A stretch of DNA of 64,000 nucleotides from an uncultured Lachnospiraceae bacterium (GCA_947165105.1 CAMUZC010000002.1:5912-69911); one strand, 5' to 3'; positions 1 through 9,539 are shown, counted from the stretch's first letter. Numbers and translations are program-made. Notes: generated from the letters alone by a model not told the origin.

Positions 1-18
1 GAGCGTGAACTTGCTTAA
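1..18 (+). CDS. C-terminal tail of an upstream gene (partial)
   Basis: The window opens in a frame that reads five codons (ERELA) and then TAA. The rest of the gene lies outside the window, so nothing can be said about its function. Confidence 0.3.
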   Translation, partial: ERELA

Positions 19-101
19 AATTATAGGACAGATTTCGTTAATAAAATTTATTTAACTTCTATATATAATAGAAAAAAATATAGAAGGAGATATTTATTAA
101 T

Positions 102-1088
102 ATGGCAAAAGCGATAGATTTAACTAATTAGGATTTTGGATATTTACATGTAATAGAAAGAGATTATGAAATTTAGAAACAACATCCAAATGAAAGATAG
201 GCTTGGTGGAAATGTGAATGTAAAGCCTGTGGAAAAATAAAATCTTTTAGAAGTTCTGTTATTAAAAAATCTAAATCTTGTGGTTGTGTAAAAAATTATG
301 GGCCATTAACTGAAAAAGCAAAAAATCATCTTAAAGAAATGACTCAAAATAATAGTTTAGATTTAACAGGTTAGCGCTTTTCTCGCTTATTAGTTTTATC
401 TTATGCTCCCAAAGAAAAATAGATTTACTATAATGGAAAACATAAGCGAACTTGGCTGTGTTAGTGTGATTGTGGCAATCAATGTTATGTAACAACAGAA
501 AATTTAAGACGAGGAGATACTCCTTCTTGTGGTTGTATTACTCGTGAAAATAGAAGAAAACAATTAAAAGATTTATCTGGATAGAAATTTGGTCATTTAT
601 TAGTATTAAATTATATTGGCATAGTTAATGGAAATACTAAATATAAAGTTAGATGCGATTGTGGGAAAGAATATGAAATTTTTGCTAATAATTTGACACA
701 AGGGAACACGACAAGTTGTGGTTGCATAAAAGAATCCCATGGAGAAAATAAAATTCGTGAAATTTTAACTCAAAATAATATATTATTTATTAATTAGAAA
801 GTTTTTCCAAATTTTAAATTTAGTGATACAAAAGGAACGCCAAAATTTGATTTTTATTTGCCAACATTAAATACTTGTATTGAATATGATGGAGAACAAC
901 ATTTTTCAAAAGTATTTAATTTTGATACAGATGAAAGTTTTTAGCAGAGACAATAGCACGATATTGAAAAAAACAATTATTGTTTAAATAATGGAATTAC
1001 TTTAATTCGTATTCCTTATACGCAATATTCATTTTTAAATATAAAAGATTTATTACCAGATAGTTCAAATTTTATTATTAAGGAGTGA
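102..1088 (+). CDS. Zinc-ribbon repeat homing endonuclease with Vsr-like nuclease domain (TAG-recoded)
   Basis: 328 aa when TAG is read as Gln; the frame holds ten in-frame TAG codons and ends in TGA. The N-terminal two-thirds has three repeats of the phage type DLTGQRFG...CxCxCG...SCGC, probably zinc-binding DNA-recognition units. The C-terminal ~100 residues carry FDFYLP, IEYDGEQHF and LIRIPY motifs typical of Vsr/PD-(D/E)XK-like nucleases in phage homing endonucleases. The ATG follows AGAAGGAGA by 11 bases. It sits directly upstream of the RNA ligase gene, as a free-standing homing gene would. The nuclease fold is inferred from motifs only. Confidence 0.8.
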
Positions 1089-1094
1089 TTTTTA

Positions 1095-2357
1095 ATGTTA
1101 GATTCAACTGGGACTCGGCAACTCGCATATGTTGTTCTTATTGATGGCATTGAGCCTATTCCTGACTATGATCGAGTAGAGCATGCTATTGTCGGCGGTT
1201 GGCGAGTAATCGTTCAGAAAGATCAATTTGATGTAGGTGATCCTGCTATCTATTTTGAGATTGATAGTCGTGTCCCGAAGGATAAAGAATGTTTCGCTTT
1301 CCTTGAAAAGCGTAATTATAAGGTAAAGACGTTAAAGATGTGTCACACGATCAGCCAGGGACTTCTTATGCACGCAAGTGACTTTGGCTGGGAAATCAAA
1401 GAGCAAATTTATATTGATCATAGAGATGGTAGCGAGGAGCGAATTCCCTATATCGTTGATGATAAAGGAATTGAGCATTATGTTGATGATGAATCTCGTT
1501 TTCTTACTAAAATTCTCGGTGTAACTTATGCCGATGAAGAGGATAATCAGCGTAAGGCTGAAAATATTGACCCTAATGCTAAATATCTTTCTATGAAGGC
1601 ACGCCATAAGAAATTTTTTAGTAATAAATTTATAAAGAAAATGTGGAAATATTCTTGGTTTAGAAAATTTTGTTTCTTCTTTATGGGAAAGAAGAAAGAT
1701 AAACCTCGTGGATTTCCTACTAAATTTCCTTTCGTGCATAAAAGTGATGAAGAGAGAGTTGAAAATATTCCATTCATTCTTAAAGATAAAGAGCCTTGGA
1801 TTAAAACTCAAAAAATTGATGGAACTAGTTCAACCTATATTCTCGAACGAATCGGTAAGAATAAGTTTGAAGAATATGTGTGTTCTCGTAATGTGCGGCA
1901 ATTAACTCCTTCACAAAAGAATTATCATACTGATATTGAAGGAAATGTATATTGGATGATGGCGGATAAATATAAGATTTTCGATTTTCTTAAATCTTAT
2001 CTTATTGAAAATAATCTTGATTATGTTTGCCTCCAAGGTGAAACTGCTGGACCTTCCTTGCAGGGTAATCCTCATAAATTTAAAGAAATTTGTTTCTTCG
2101 GTTATAATTTTATTCGATCTGATACTGGACGAATGAACAGTATTGAAGCAGCAAAAATTTGTAAAAATGCTGGTATCCCTTGGGTTCCTATCGCTGATAA
2201 AGCATATATTCTTCCCGATGATATGGAAACTCTTAAACTTGATGCTGATGGTCCTTGTCTTATAGGGGAAGGCCTTCGTGAAGGTTGGGTTTATCGTAGT
2301 TACGATGGTAAACAATCTTTTAAAAATGTTTCAAGAGAATATCTTCTTAAACATTAA
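1095..2357 (+). CDS. RNA ligase with N-terminal OB-like domain
   Basis: 420 aa, no TAG codons. The nucleotidyltransferase motif I KIDG is at about residue 240 (the Lys is the expected adenylation site), followed by a GETAG-type motif IV and a C-terminal EGWVYRS...SFK motif V. The ~130 N-terminal residues resemble the OB-fold domain that precedes the ligase core in the DRB0094/Rnl5-like family. This family seals RNA 3'-OH/5'-phosphate ends using ATP; the exact substrate is not visible here. It starts 7 bases after the preceding endonuclease, with AAGGAG upstream. Together with Thg1, kinases and the nucleotidyltransferase it suggests phage tRNA/RNA repair. Confidence 0.85.
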   Translation: MLDSTGTRQLAYVVLIDGIEPIPDYDRVEHAIVGGWRVIVQKDQFDVGDPAIYFEIDSRVPKDKECFAFLEKRNYKVKTLKMCHTISQGLLMHASDFGWEIKEQIYIDHRDGSEERIPYIVDDKGIEHYVDDESRFLTKILGVTYADEEDNQRKAENIDPNAKYLSMKARHKKFFSNKFIKKMWKYSWFRKFCFFFMGKKKDKPRGFPTKFPFVHKSDEERVENIPFILKDKEPWIKTQKIDGTSSTYILERIGKNKFEEYVCSRNVRQLTPSQKNYHTDIEGNVYWMMADKYKIFDFLKSYLIENNLDYVCLQGETAGPSLQGNPHKFKEICFFGYNFIRSDTGRMNSIEAAKICKNAGIPWVPIADKAYILPDDMETLKLDADGPCLIGEGLREGWVYRSYDGKQSFKNVSREYLLKH

Positions 2358-2431
2358 TAAATTGTCAAGGACAAGAATATTCAAAAATGGCACTATAATT
2401 TTTATATTATATAGAAAGAAGGTTTGATAAT

Positions 2432-3184
2432 ATGAAAATTTAGCCAGGAATGAAATTTGGACACTTAACAGTTTTAAAAGATAGTGGACAAAGATAGTAG
2501 CGAAAGATTATGTGGGAATGCGAATGTGATTGTGAAAAGCATAATCACATTTGTGTTCGTACAGATGCTTTAACCAGTGGAAATACTATTTCTTGTGGAT
2601 GTGTAAAAAAAGGTAATAAAAATCGTAGAGTCGATTTAACTGGAAAGAGGCATGGGCATTTAGTAGCGTTATCTCTCACTCCAAATGAAGATAAATATAA
2701 TTAGAATTTACTATGGATATGTCAATGCGATTGTGGCCATTAGATAATAGTTAATTCAGGAAATTTTTATCATACAAATTCTTGTGGATATTGTACTCAA
2801 AGTAAAGGCGAAGAAAAGATAGAACAATTATTACAAAATAATAATATAAATTTTATTAGAGAAAAACGTTTCTCTAATTGCCGTTTTCCAGATACAAATG
2901 GATATGCTAGATTTGATTTTTATATAAATAATAAATATTTAATTGAATTTGATGGTAGCCAACATTTTGAAGGATGGGGTAAATTAACTTCATTAGAACA
3001 TATTTAGCAACATGATAATTTTAAAAATCAATGGTGTAAAGATAATGATATACCATTAATTCGTATTCCATACTGGCATCTACAAGATTTATGTATAGAA
3101 GATTTACAATTAGAAACAAGTAAATTTATAGTAGGAAAGGAGTGTGACAAAGTCACACATGTTAAATAGAGAAGAGCGCCGTGA
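2432..3184 (+). CDS. Zinc-ribbon repeat homing endonuclease (TAG-recoded)
   Basis: 250 aa with at least six in-frame TAG codons. Two Cys-rich repeats (CECDCE...SCGCV and CQCDCG...SCGYC) are followed by a Vsr-like domain with RFDFYI, IEFDGSQHF and LIRIPYWHL. It is a paralogue of the proteins at 102, 30738 and 62886. Its end is ambiguous: TAG at 3167 would end it if amber still terminated, while the recoded frame runs to TGA at 3182 and overlaps the next gene. It follows the RNA ligase gene, so the ligase is flanked on both sides by members of this family. Confidence 0.8.
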
Positions 3185-3431
3185 ATATTTGCGACGTAAT
3201 AAAAAAAATAAAAATCTTTCTAAATGCCCGAAATGTGGTTTTAAATCTTTGTTTTATTCAACAGCAAGGGGCGAAAATGATACAGTTATTAAATGCGATA
3301 TATGTCAAGATATAGTTTTTGAAGGCCCTGATGTTACTCGCATGGTGCCGCCTGGAATATATCTACCGCTTCCTTTAGATATTTTTGAAATAGCATTAAA
3401 AGCTCCTCCAGAAGAAGAGAATGAAAAATAA
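3159..3431 (+). CDS. Small zinc-ribbon protein
   Basis: 90 aa from ATG 3159. It has a CPKCG...CDIC pair, a likely single zinc ribbon. A GTG at 3144 is in frame but only one base from the AAAGGAG site. ATG 3159 is preferred because a 6-bp inverted repeat (TGTGAC/GTCACA) in the spacer could loop out and bring the ribosome-binding site close to it. The last base is shared with the NADAR gene, implying translational coupling. Function unknown. Confidence 0.6.
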   Translation: MLNREERREYLRRNKKNKNLSKCPKCGFKSLFYSTARGENDTVIKCDICQDIVFEGPDVTRMVPPGIYLPLPLDIFEIALKAPPEEENEK

Positions 3432-3859
3432 TGATTGATAAATTTGATAATAAATATGCTTTTCTAAGTAATTTTTATTATTCTCCTATTTCACCTTGGG
3501 CAGACAATATTGTTTACCCAACTGTCGAGCATGCTTTTCAAGCTATGAAATCATTAGCTATTGAAGACCGTGAGTTAATTGCAAAAGCACCTTCTCCAGG
3601 TAAAGCTAAATTTCTTGGAAGACGACTTAATTTGCGCCCTGATTGGAGAGAAGTAAGAATTAATATAATGTATGAAGCATTAAATGAAAAATTTAAAGAC
3701 CCAAAACTTCGTGAATTGTTACTTGCTACTGGGGATGAAAAGCTTGTTGAAGGTAATTATTGGAATGATACATATTGGGGAGTATGTAATGGAATTGGAG
3801 AAAATCATTTAGGTAAATTATTAATGGAAGTTAGAGATGAAATAAAAAATGAAAATTAA
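3431..3859 (+). CDS. NADAR-family (YbiA-like) protein
   Basis: 142 aa. Carries the family signatures FLSNFYYSP, YPTVEHAFQAMKS and, near the C-terminus, NYWNDTYWGVC with GENHLGKLLMEVR. NADAR proteins are N-glycosidases; members cleave riboflavin intermediates or remove ADP-ribose from nucleobases, and some phages carry them against ADP-ribosyl-based defence. Which reaction applies here cannot be told from sequence. It overlaps both neighbours by a few bases, so it belongs to a tightly packed operon of TAG-free genes. Confidence 0.85.
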   Translation: MIDKFDNKYAFLSNFYYSPISPWADNIVYPTVEHAFQAMKSLAIEDRELIAKAPSPGKAKFLGRRLNLRPDWREVRINIMYEALNEKFKDPKLRELLLATGDEKLVEGNYWNDTYWGVCNGIGENHLGKLLMEVRDEIKNEN

Positions 3860-4163
3860 TTGGAAATATATTTCAAAAGGTGAAATTCCTATTAAAGATA
3901 CGCCTGTAATTTGTCTTTTTCCTGGTACTGAAAATGATTATGCTCTTTGCGTTTATGCTTATAAACAATGGTTTTCACAACCTGGAAATGTTTGTTGGAG
4001 TGACATCTTTGATCAATGGACTTATTTACCTGATGAATTTTATAATCGACAAAATTTTTGTAGCTATTATATAGTTGATAATGGAATAAGTTATTGTTAT
4101 AAAATAAAAGACCGAAAGTGTTGTTATTGTAACGGTAATCAAAAAAATTGTGATTATTATTAA
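3849..4163 (+). CDS. Hypothetical protein with Cys-rich tail
   Basis: 104 aa, overlapping the NADAR gene by 11 bases. It is aromatic-rich with no membrane segment, and ends in a CCYCNGNQKNC cluster that may bind metal. Not recognised as a known family; the overlap argues for translation together with the NADAR protein. Confidence 0.6.
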   Translation: MKINWKYISKGEIPIKDTPVICLFPGTENDYALCVYAYKQWFSQPGNVCWSDIFDQWTYLPDEFYNRQNFCSYYIVDNGISYCYKIKDRKCCYCNGNQKNCDYY

Positions 4164-4184
4164 TAAGGAGAAAAAAAATAAATA

Positions 4185-5057
4185 ATGAAAATTGGTAAAA
4201 TTATTGCATTTAGTTTAAGCGCAATTTTTGTAATTATAATGCTTTTATCTTGTTTTGTTTCTGTTCCCGCAGGATTTACAGGTGTTCCAGTTACCTTTGG
4301 TAAAGTTGCTAATTATACTCTTGATAGTGGTTTCCATTTTAAAAATCCTTTTACAGAAGTTGTTAAAATGGATAATCGTATTCAGAAGCACACTGTACAT
4401 TTAAGCGCTTTTTCTAAAGATATTCAAGAGACTGAAGTAACTTATACAATTAACTATCAGATTAGTAAAGATAATGCAATGACTATTTATCGTACTATTG
4501 GTAAAGAATATTTTGATACAGTTATTGCCCCTAATATTAGTGAAGCTGTAAAGACTGCAACGGCTCATTATACAGCAGAAAGTTTAGTTAATAATCGTGA
4601 TAAACTGGCTCAAGAAATTGAAGATATTTTAATTGAGCTACTTAAACGATACAATATCGTAATTGTTGGCACTTCTATTGAAGATTTAGATTTTACTGAT
4701 GCTTTTACTAATGCTGTTGAAGCTAAACAAGTTGCTCAGCAGAATAAACTTCGAGCCCAGACCGAGCAAGAACAGGCAACAATGGAAGAAGAGGCAAAAG
4801 CAAAACGAGCAATTATTTCAGCCAATGCAGAAGCAGAGCAGGCAATTATTGCGGCTAATGCAGACCTTGAAGTTGTAAAAATTCAAGCAGAAGCTAGTTT
4901 ATATGCAGGTCAGCGTGAAGCAGAAATGAACCAGCGTATTAGTGAAGCTCTTACCAAAGAATTAATTGATTATTATTGGATTAAACAGTGGAATGGTGAG
5001 CTACCTACTACAATGCTTGGAGAAGGCACTAATGTAATGCTTACCTTTGATAAATAA
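4185..5057 (+). CDS. SPFH/prohibitin-like membrane protein
   Basis: 290 aa. One N-terminal membrane helix (about residues 5-25) is followed by an SPFH (stomatin/prohibitin) domain: VPAGFTGVPVTFGKV, DNRIQKHTV, then a long Ala/Glu/Gln-rich coiled coil from about 190 to 260. Such proteins form ring-like membrane scaffolds; several large phages carry one, with no settled role. RBS AAGGAG upstream and a strong terminator directly after. Confidence 0.85.
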   Translation: MKIGKIIAFSLSAIFVIIMLLSCFVSVPAGFTGVPVTFGKVANYTLDSGFHFKNPFTEVVKMDNRIQKHTVHLSAFSKDIQETEVTYTINYQISKDNAMTIYRTIGKEYFDTVIAPNISEAVKTATAHYTAESLVNNRDKLAQEIEDILIELLKRYNIVIVGTSIEDLDFTDAFTNAVEAKQVAQQNKLRAQTEQEQATMEEEAKAKRAIISANAEAEQAIIAANADLEVVKIQAEASLYAGQREAEMNQRISEALTKELIDYYWIKQWNGELPTTMLGEGTNVMLTFDK

Positions 5058-5063
5058 AAAATA

Positions 5064-5096
5064 AACGAGAAAGATTAATTTATCTTTCTCGTTTTT
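5064..5096 (+). terminator. Rho-independent terminator
   Basis: 12-bp stem (AACGAGAAAGAT / ATCTTTCTCGTT) followed by a T-run, just after the prohibitin-like gene. Confidence 0.85.
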
Positions 5097-5123
5097 CTTA
5101 TTTTATTGAAAGGAGAGATAAAT

Positions 5124-5297
5124 ATGCATTTTTTAACAGGTCCTGAAATTTGGCTAGCAGTAACAATATGGGCTTTTGGAGCAGGATGCGGAATTATATG
5201 GATGAGTATTGTTTTTTATATTGATAAAAATAGAAATAAACCCAGGTCAGGTGCTCACTGCAGCGATAAGAGGCGTGCAAACCGAGGCATAAAATAA
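5124..5297 (+). CDS. Small single-span membrane protein
   Basis: 57 aa. ATG 5124 is chosen because AAAGGAGAG lies eight bases upstream. One membrane helix spans about residues 7-30 (WLAVTIWAFGAG...), followed by a basic tail. The final ~18 codons are noticeably more GC-rich than the surroundings. Function unknown. Confidence 0.5.
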   Translation: MHFLTGPEIWLAVTIWAFGAGCGIIWMSIVFYIDKNRNKPRSGAHCSDKRRANRGIK

Positions 5298-5326
5298 AAA
5301 TTGGTTTAGATTTTTTTAATACAAAA

Positions 5327-5358
5327 AAAGGAAGAGATTATCAAATCTCTTCCTTTTT
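5327..5358. terminator. Bidirectional terminator between convergent genes
   Basis: Stem AAGGAAGAGATT / AATCTCTTCCTT with an A-run on one side and a T-run on the other. It serves the plus gene ending at 5297 and the minus-strand permease, whose stop codon lies inside the stem. Confidence 0.8.
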
Positions 5359-6573
5359 ATCTTTTAATATCAGATTAAGAATAACTCCTGCTACTAATGC
5401 TAATGCTGTTCCTGACAAACTAAATACAGCTCCACCTAATGCTATGCCACTAATACCAATAGCAAGAACAACAGAACAAATAATTAAATTCTTTGAAACT
5501 TCTAAATCAACATCTTTAAGAAGTTTTATACCAGAAGAACTAATAAACCCATATAGTACACAAGCAGTTCCTCCGCCAATAACACAACTAGGAATAGATG
5601 CGATAAAAGCTTGAATTGGTTCAAAGAAACCTAATAATATCATTAAAATAGCACTAATTATAGTTACTTGTGAAGATGCGCACTTACTAAAACCAATAGT
5701 TCCTACACTTTCTCCATAAGAACACGCGCCCAATCCTCCAAAGCAAGAAGAAGCAACATTAGCAACTCCTTCTCCTATAAAAATTCTTGAAAGCCCTGGC
5801 TTTTCATAAAGGTCTTTTCCAATAATATTACCTAATGCTTTATGATCGGCTAAACATTCACAAATAGCACTAACAGTAAAAGCTAAATACATTATGATAA
5901 TAGGAATAAGTTTTGTAAATTCAACAGCTTCAAATTTTGTAAAAGCAAAAGTTGGAAATACAAATAAATGAATATTATCAAATTTTGTAAAATCTACTAA
6001 ACCAAAAGGAATAGAAATTACATAACCTACTAATGTTCCAATAAGAAATGGAAACATTGACCAAATTCCTTTAAGATAATGATTGGCAAGAGCAATAGCA
6101 AGGACTGTAACTAAAGCAATTGATACACCGAGATTACCTGTATCACCTATATAACCACCAATAAAGCCCATAAGATTAATACCAATAACAATAGTTACTG
6201 AACCAATAAGAACTTTCGGCATAAATTTATATAAATTATCAACTGCAATATACTTAAAAATAATACCAAAAATCATATAAGTAAGGCAAGCTACTAAACC
6301 ACCTACTGCAACTGCCGTATAACCACCCGCAGCAAGTGCTGCTAAAACTGGTGCAACAAATGCTCCACTATTAGAAATAAACATAGGGGACTATCTATTA
6401 GTAATTAACCAATAAACAACTGTTGCCATACCTGCTCCAACAAAAGCTCCTGATAATGGCACATTACATATCTATGCTATTAAAGCAGTAGCTGTAAAGC
6501 AAGATAGCATCATCTAAATTGCAAATAAAATTAATTTATTAAAAGGTAGTTTATCATCTACATTATAAATCAA
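5341..6573 (-). CDS. uraA: Uracil/xanthine permease (NCS2 family), full length only with TAG read as Gln
   Basis: 410 aa. A standard-code reading would start at 6384 and miss about 60 N-terminal residues. Read through three in-frame TAG codons, the frame extends to a TTG at 6573 giving LIYNVDDKLPFNK, the classic N-terminus of uracil permeases. The body has about 12-14 hydrophobic spans and the family region AICECLADHKALGNIIGKDL. It would import nucleobases across the host membrane. The TTG overlaps the stop codon of the upstream gene (TTGA), so it is translationally coupled. A permease is unusual in a phage. Confidence 0.85.
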
Positions 6574-6779
6574 GATTCTTCACTCTCCATTAAATATTTA
6601 TTTATTGTATCTCTTATAAAAATTAATTCTTCTTTTGGAATATCTATAAGAAAATCAATTCCATAAGGTAAAATTAATACTTTATCATTTTTTGGTAAAA
6701 CATTTTGTAATCTTTTTGTTAAATTAGAAATTTCATCAGGATGATATTCATTTCTATTAAACTTAATAATATGAAACAT
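6570..6779 (-). CDS. Hypothetical protein upstream of the permease
   Basis: 69 aa, no recognised domain. Contains a hydrophobic VLILPYGIDFLIDIP stretch and a charged C-terminus. It is the first gene after a promoter at 6809-6837 and its stop codon overlaps the permease start. Confidence 0.6.
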   Translation of the reverse strand: MFHIIKFNRNEYHPDEISNLTKRLQNVLPKNDKVLILPYGIDFLIDIPKEELIFIRDTINKYLMESEES

Positions 6780-6808
6780 AATACAAACCCCTTATAATAT
6801 TTTATTTT

Positions 6809-6837
6809 ATTATAACATATTTTTTTCAATTAGTCAA
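6809..6837 (-). promoter_or_regulatory. Promoter, minus strand
   Basis: Read on the minus strand: TTGACT, 17 bases, TATAAT. Located about 30 bases upstream of the small gene preceding the permease. Confidence 0.75.
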
Positions 6838-6871
6838 AAAGAAGTAGAGGTCAATCCTCTACTTCTTTTTC
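6838..6871 (-). terminator. Rho-independent terminator
   Basis: Stem AGAAGTAGAGG / CCTCTACTTCT plus T-run on the minus strand; the stop codon of the 123-aa gene lies in the loop. Confidence 0.8.
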
Positions 6872-7222
6872 TGCTACAATATAAATACTGCCTTCTTGAC
6901 CAAGTAATTCATAATGATTAAAAAAATCATTTAAAGTAACTGTATCTTCTGCAATTATTTTATAAGTAGTTCTATCTTGCATTTCATCATGCCTAAATAC
7001 AGCAAATATAATAATTATTCCTATTAAAAAAGTAACAAGAGCAAATAAAAAAAACATTCCTTCATCTTCATCTATTGCTTTATATATAAAGAAAATTATT
7101 CCAGTTAGAAGTAATGCAAGGACAACTACTCCTATCCAACTACCAATATTAGAATTAAAACCCCAATATTCTCCTACTTTAATTATTTCAGTAGTTTCAC
7201 TTAATACTTTAATTCCATTCAT
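6851..7222 (-). CDS. Two-span membrane protein
   Basis: 123 aa with two hydrophobic helices (about residues 28-48 and 57-75) separated by an acidic turn (IDEDEG), and a soluble C-terminal part. Not recognised. Its start abuts the nucleotidyltransferase stop, so it is the last gene of that operon. Confidence 0.6.
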   Translation of the reverse strand: MNGIKVLSETTEIIKVGEYWGFNSNIGSWIGVVVLALLLTGIIFFIYKAIDEDEGMFFLFALVTFLIGIIIIFAVFRHDEMQDRTTYKIIAEDTVTLNDFFNHYELLGQEGSIYIVAEKEVED

Positions 7223-8077
7223 TTATTTAATCCTCAATGTTTTTTTAATAATATCTCTTTGAATATCATTTAAAATTATATCTACTTCTTCATTAATATT
7301 AATAGGATGACGATTAATAAAATTATCAGCATTATTTTGAATTAATTGATAATTTAATTCGGCAAGTTGATTAGCTTCTTCTTTAGAAAAATAAGTATTT
7401 TCTTTTAATTTAAGAATTATATCTTTACCATCTGGATGAAGACAATCAGCATATGGCCAATAAGAAGTATATTTTATAAGAAAATCAAAGATTCTAATAA
7501 GATGACTAATTGCTTTACCATCATAACCATATTTATTAATAATATTTGCTCTTTGAGCATGAGTATTATAAATGGCTTTATATCTATCTTTGGCAATACC
7601 CGCAATAGTTTTTACGGCTTTTACTTCATTATATCTAGCAATTAATTCTCGATTTTCAAAAAGTCTTTTAATTTCATCTTCATATTCTCTGTTAACAAGA
7701 ATCCAAGGAGAAAAAAGAATTTCAATAAAATTAATATTTTGATTTCTTAAAATACTAAAATAATTGCGAATATCAATATAATTAGTATGTTCATTATTAT
7801 CTCTGCAAGCTGTTGAAGAGACAGGTCGCCGTCCATAAATTACATCATTCAGAGTAGGAAGAACAATGAGCTTAGTGTCAACATCACTATCAAGTAAATC
7901 AAGCCCATAATTTTGGCTACCTTCAAGAGCGATAAAGACAATATTATGAGGGTTCATCCCATTATTAATAGCATCAATAAGATGGTCTTCTACTCTTTGA
8001 CGAATAGCAATATCTTTTTCAGTTTTAATATCACAAAATTTATCTGTGAAGAAAAAACTTAATTCACTTCGTGTCAT
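7223..8077 (-). CDS. Predicted nucleotidyltransferase (DNA polymerase beta-like superfamily)
   Basis: 284 aa. The GSQNYGLDLLDSDVDTKLI region is the GS-x(n)-DxD active-site pattern of the predicted nucleotidyltransferase family (PF10127-like, including phage RlaP-type proteins); a helical C-terminal half follows. The substrate is unknown, but RNA-end modification is plausible given the RNA ligase and Thg1 in the same phage. It overlaps the upstream gene by 14 bases. Confidence 0.75.
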   Translation of the reverse strand: MTRSELSFFFTDKFCDIKTEKDIAIRQRVEDHLIDAINNGMNPHNIVFIALEGSQNYGLDLLDSDVDTKLIVLPTLNDVIYGRRPVSSTACRDNNEHTNYIDIRNYFSILRNQNINFIEILFSPWILVNREYEDEIKRLFENRELIARYNEVKAVKTIAGIAKDRYKAIYNTHAQRANIINKYGYDGKAISHLIRIFDFLIKYTSYWPYADCLHPDGKDIILKLKENTYFSKEEANQLAELNYQLIQNNADNFINRHPININEEVDIILNDIQRDIIKKTLRIK

Positions 8078-8513
8078 TAAAATCTTCCTTTCTATAAGTT
8101 TTCATTATACATTTCTTTTTTAATCTAGGAGTTCTACCCCAATCATAGCCAAGAGGATGAAGAACTCTATAATAAGCATTCCTACGGCGATTGTCAACCC
8201 AAGTGCAAAAGATAGTTATTTCATTTTCATAACCATTTATTAATTCTTTTTCAATAAGTGTTTTTTCAACTTCTTTAAACATTTCCCGCGCTTTGGCAAA
8301 AGTTTTAAATGGATTAAGTCCAGTGATAGTATGTTTATCCATATTAGAAAACATATCTTTACGTTTATTAAAAATAGTTATATAAATATTCCACCAACTA
8401 GAACTACGAGCATCATTAAAATATTCACAATCCATGCCTAATTCAATTGTTTGGTTATCTACACGCTCTCTAGCATAATACATATCACTTTCTTTATCAT
8501 GGATAACTTCCAT
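8064..8513 (-). CDS. Hypothetical protein between Thg1 and the nucleotidyltransferase
   Basis: 149 aa, soluble, rich in charged and aromatic residues, ending in a basic stretch (RTPRLKKKC). Not recognised. It begins immediately after the Thg1 stop and overlaps the next gene, so the three are likely co-translated. Confidence 0.6.
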   Translation of the reverse strand: MEVIHDKESDMYYARERVDNQTIELGMDCEYFNDARSSSWWNIYITIFNKRKDMFSNMDKHTITGLNPFKTFAKAREMFKEVEKTLIEKELINGYENEITIFCTWVDNRRRNAYYRVLHPLGYDWGRTPRLKKKCIMKTYRKEDFNDTK

Positions 8514-9311
8514 TTAAATCAACCTTTCAAGAAAATCTCTACCTTCACCTTTAAGCATTGGCATAGTTTTATCAAGCACCCAAACGCCATCTTCATTTTT
8601 ATAGCAGCAAGTGCCTCGTTGTGCGCAAATTGGCATAGTTTCCCAATTTACGCCTTTTTCAGTTTTAAGCATTTCAAGAATATCTTTGGTAGTTTTTCTA
8701 TGTAGTTCTTTTTGAGAGAAGTAATATTGACCGCAAGACTGAATTGAATTACGCACTGCATCCAACTGACGCCAATAGATGCAATTTACTACTTCTTCTT
8801 TTGGAATATTAAAACAACGAGAATCAAACAGTGCCCCACATTTAATACAATTATTAAGATGGCTATGGTATTCATTTGCTTCACGCTGAATTTCCATTGA
8901 CTGCGGGATAAGACTATGATGCCAATCCCAAATCTCTTGTTCTGCTAGACGACGAAATTCCTGATTAAAATAAAGAGTTGCCATACTAGCTGATACAGAA
9001 GTAAGTTTTTCTACTTCATAGCCAAACCAAGCATCAGTAGTCAAAGTTTCATAATCAGTAAGAACAAGTGAAATTTCATCTGATTGATTATAAGCAAATA
9101 CACAACCTTGAATATTTTGAGCAAGCAATAACATAGTATTATCCATTGCTGCATGTAAAATATTATCCCAAGGTTTATTTAGATGTTTTGTAAAAGTATG
9201 AAATGCTTTGCCATCAATACGAATAATTACAGGAGTTCTTCGCATTAGACTGATTTGCGGAACTGCTTCATATCTTTTAATTCTTTTTCCTAATTCATCA
9301 TTCACCGGCAT
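8514..9311 (-). CDS. thg1: tRNA-His guanylyltransferase (Thg1-type 3'-5' polymerase)
   Basis: 265 aa from the ATG at 9311, chosen because AAGGAGG lies just upstream. Thg1 landmarks are present: IIRIDGKAFHTFTK (first metal-binding Asp), AYNQSDEISLV (second metal-binding region), FDSRCFNIP and YWRQLDAVRNSI. Thg1 enzymes add G-1 to tRNA-His; bacterial and phage Thg1-like proteins repair truncated tRNA 5' ends by 3'-to-5' synthesis. The phage also encodes a tRNA-His (12866), whose G-1 is already in the DNA, so end repair is at least as likely as G-1 addition. TAG-free. Confidence 0.9.
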   Translation of the reverse strand: MPVNDELGKRIKRYEAVPQISLMRRTPVIIRIDGKAFHTFTKHLNKPWDNILHAAMDNTMLLLAQNIQGCVFAYNQSDEISLVLTDYETLTTDAWFGYEVEKLTSVSASMATLYFNQEFRRLAEQEIWDWHHSLIPQSMEIQREANEYHSHLNNCIKCGALFDSRCFNIPKEEVVNCIYWRQLDAVRNSIQSCGQYYFSQKELHRKTTKDILEMLKTEKGVNWETMPICAQRGTCCYKNEDGVWVLDKTMPMLKGEGRDFLERLI

Positions 9312-9507
9312 TACTATTTTCCTCCTTATCATCATATTTAAATCTTTGATAACCAACAAACTTATCATCTGGATCTTTAACAGTTACACCATAAACTTTA
9401 ACAGTTTCTTCTACTTCAAAATGTTTTTCAAGAAGCCAGTCAATCCAATCTTCTGCCTAATAAGCATCTTCGGCTTCAATATCTAATGTAACAGTATATT
9501 TATTCAT
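9298..9507 (-). CDS. Small acidic protein (one TAG codon)
   Basis: 69 aa, one in-frame TAG near codon 17. Rich in Glu/Asp, with VTLDIEAEDAY and GVTVKDPDDKFVGYQRF; no known domain. Its end overlaps the Thg1 start. First gene of the Thg1 operon, behind the promoter at 9540-9568. Confidence 0.6.
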
Positions 9508-9539
9508 TTTTTACCCCTTAAATTATATTTTCTATAAAT

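Noticed and set aside
5341..6384. A truncated 347-aa permease
   Set aside because: Reading TAG as Gln recovers the missing family-typical N-terminus and a coupled TTG start at 6573.
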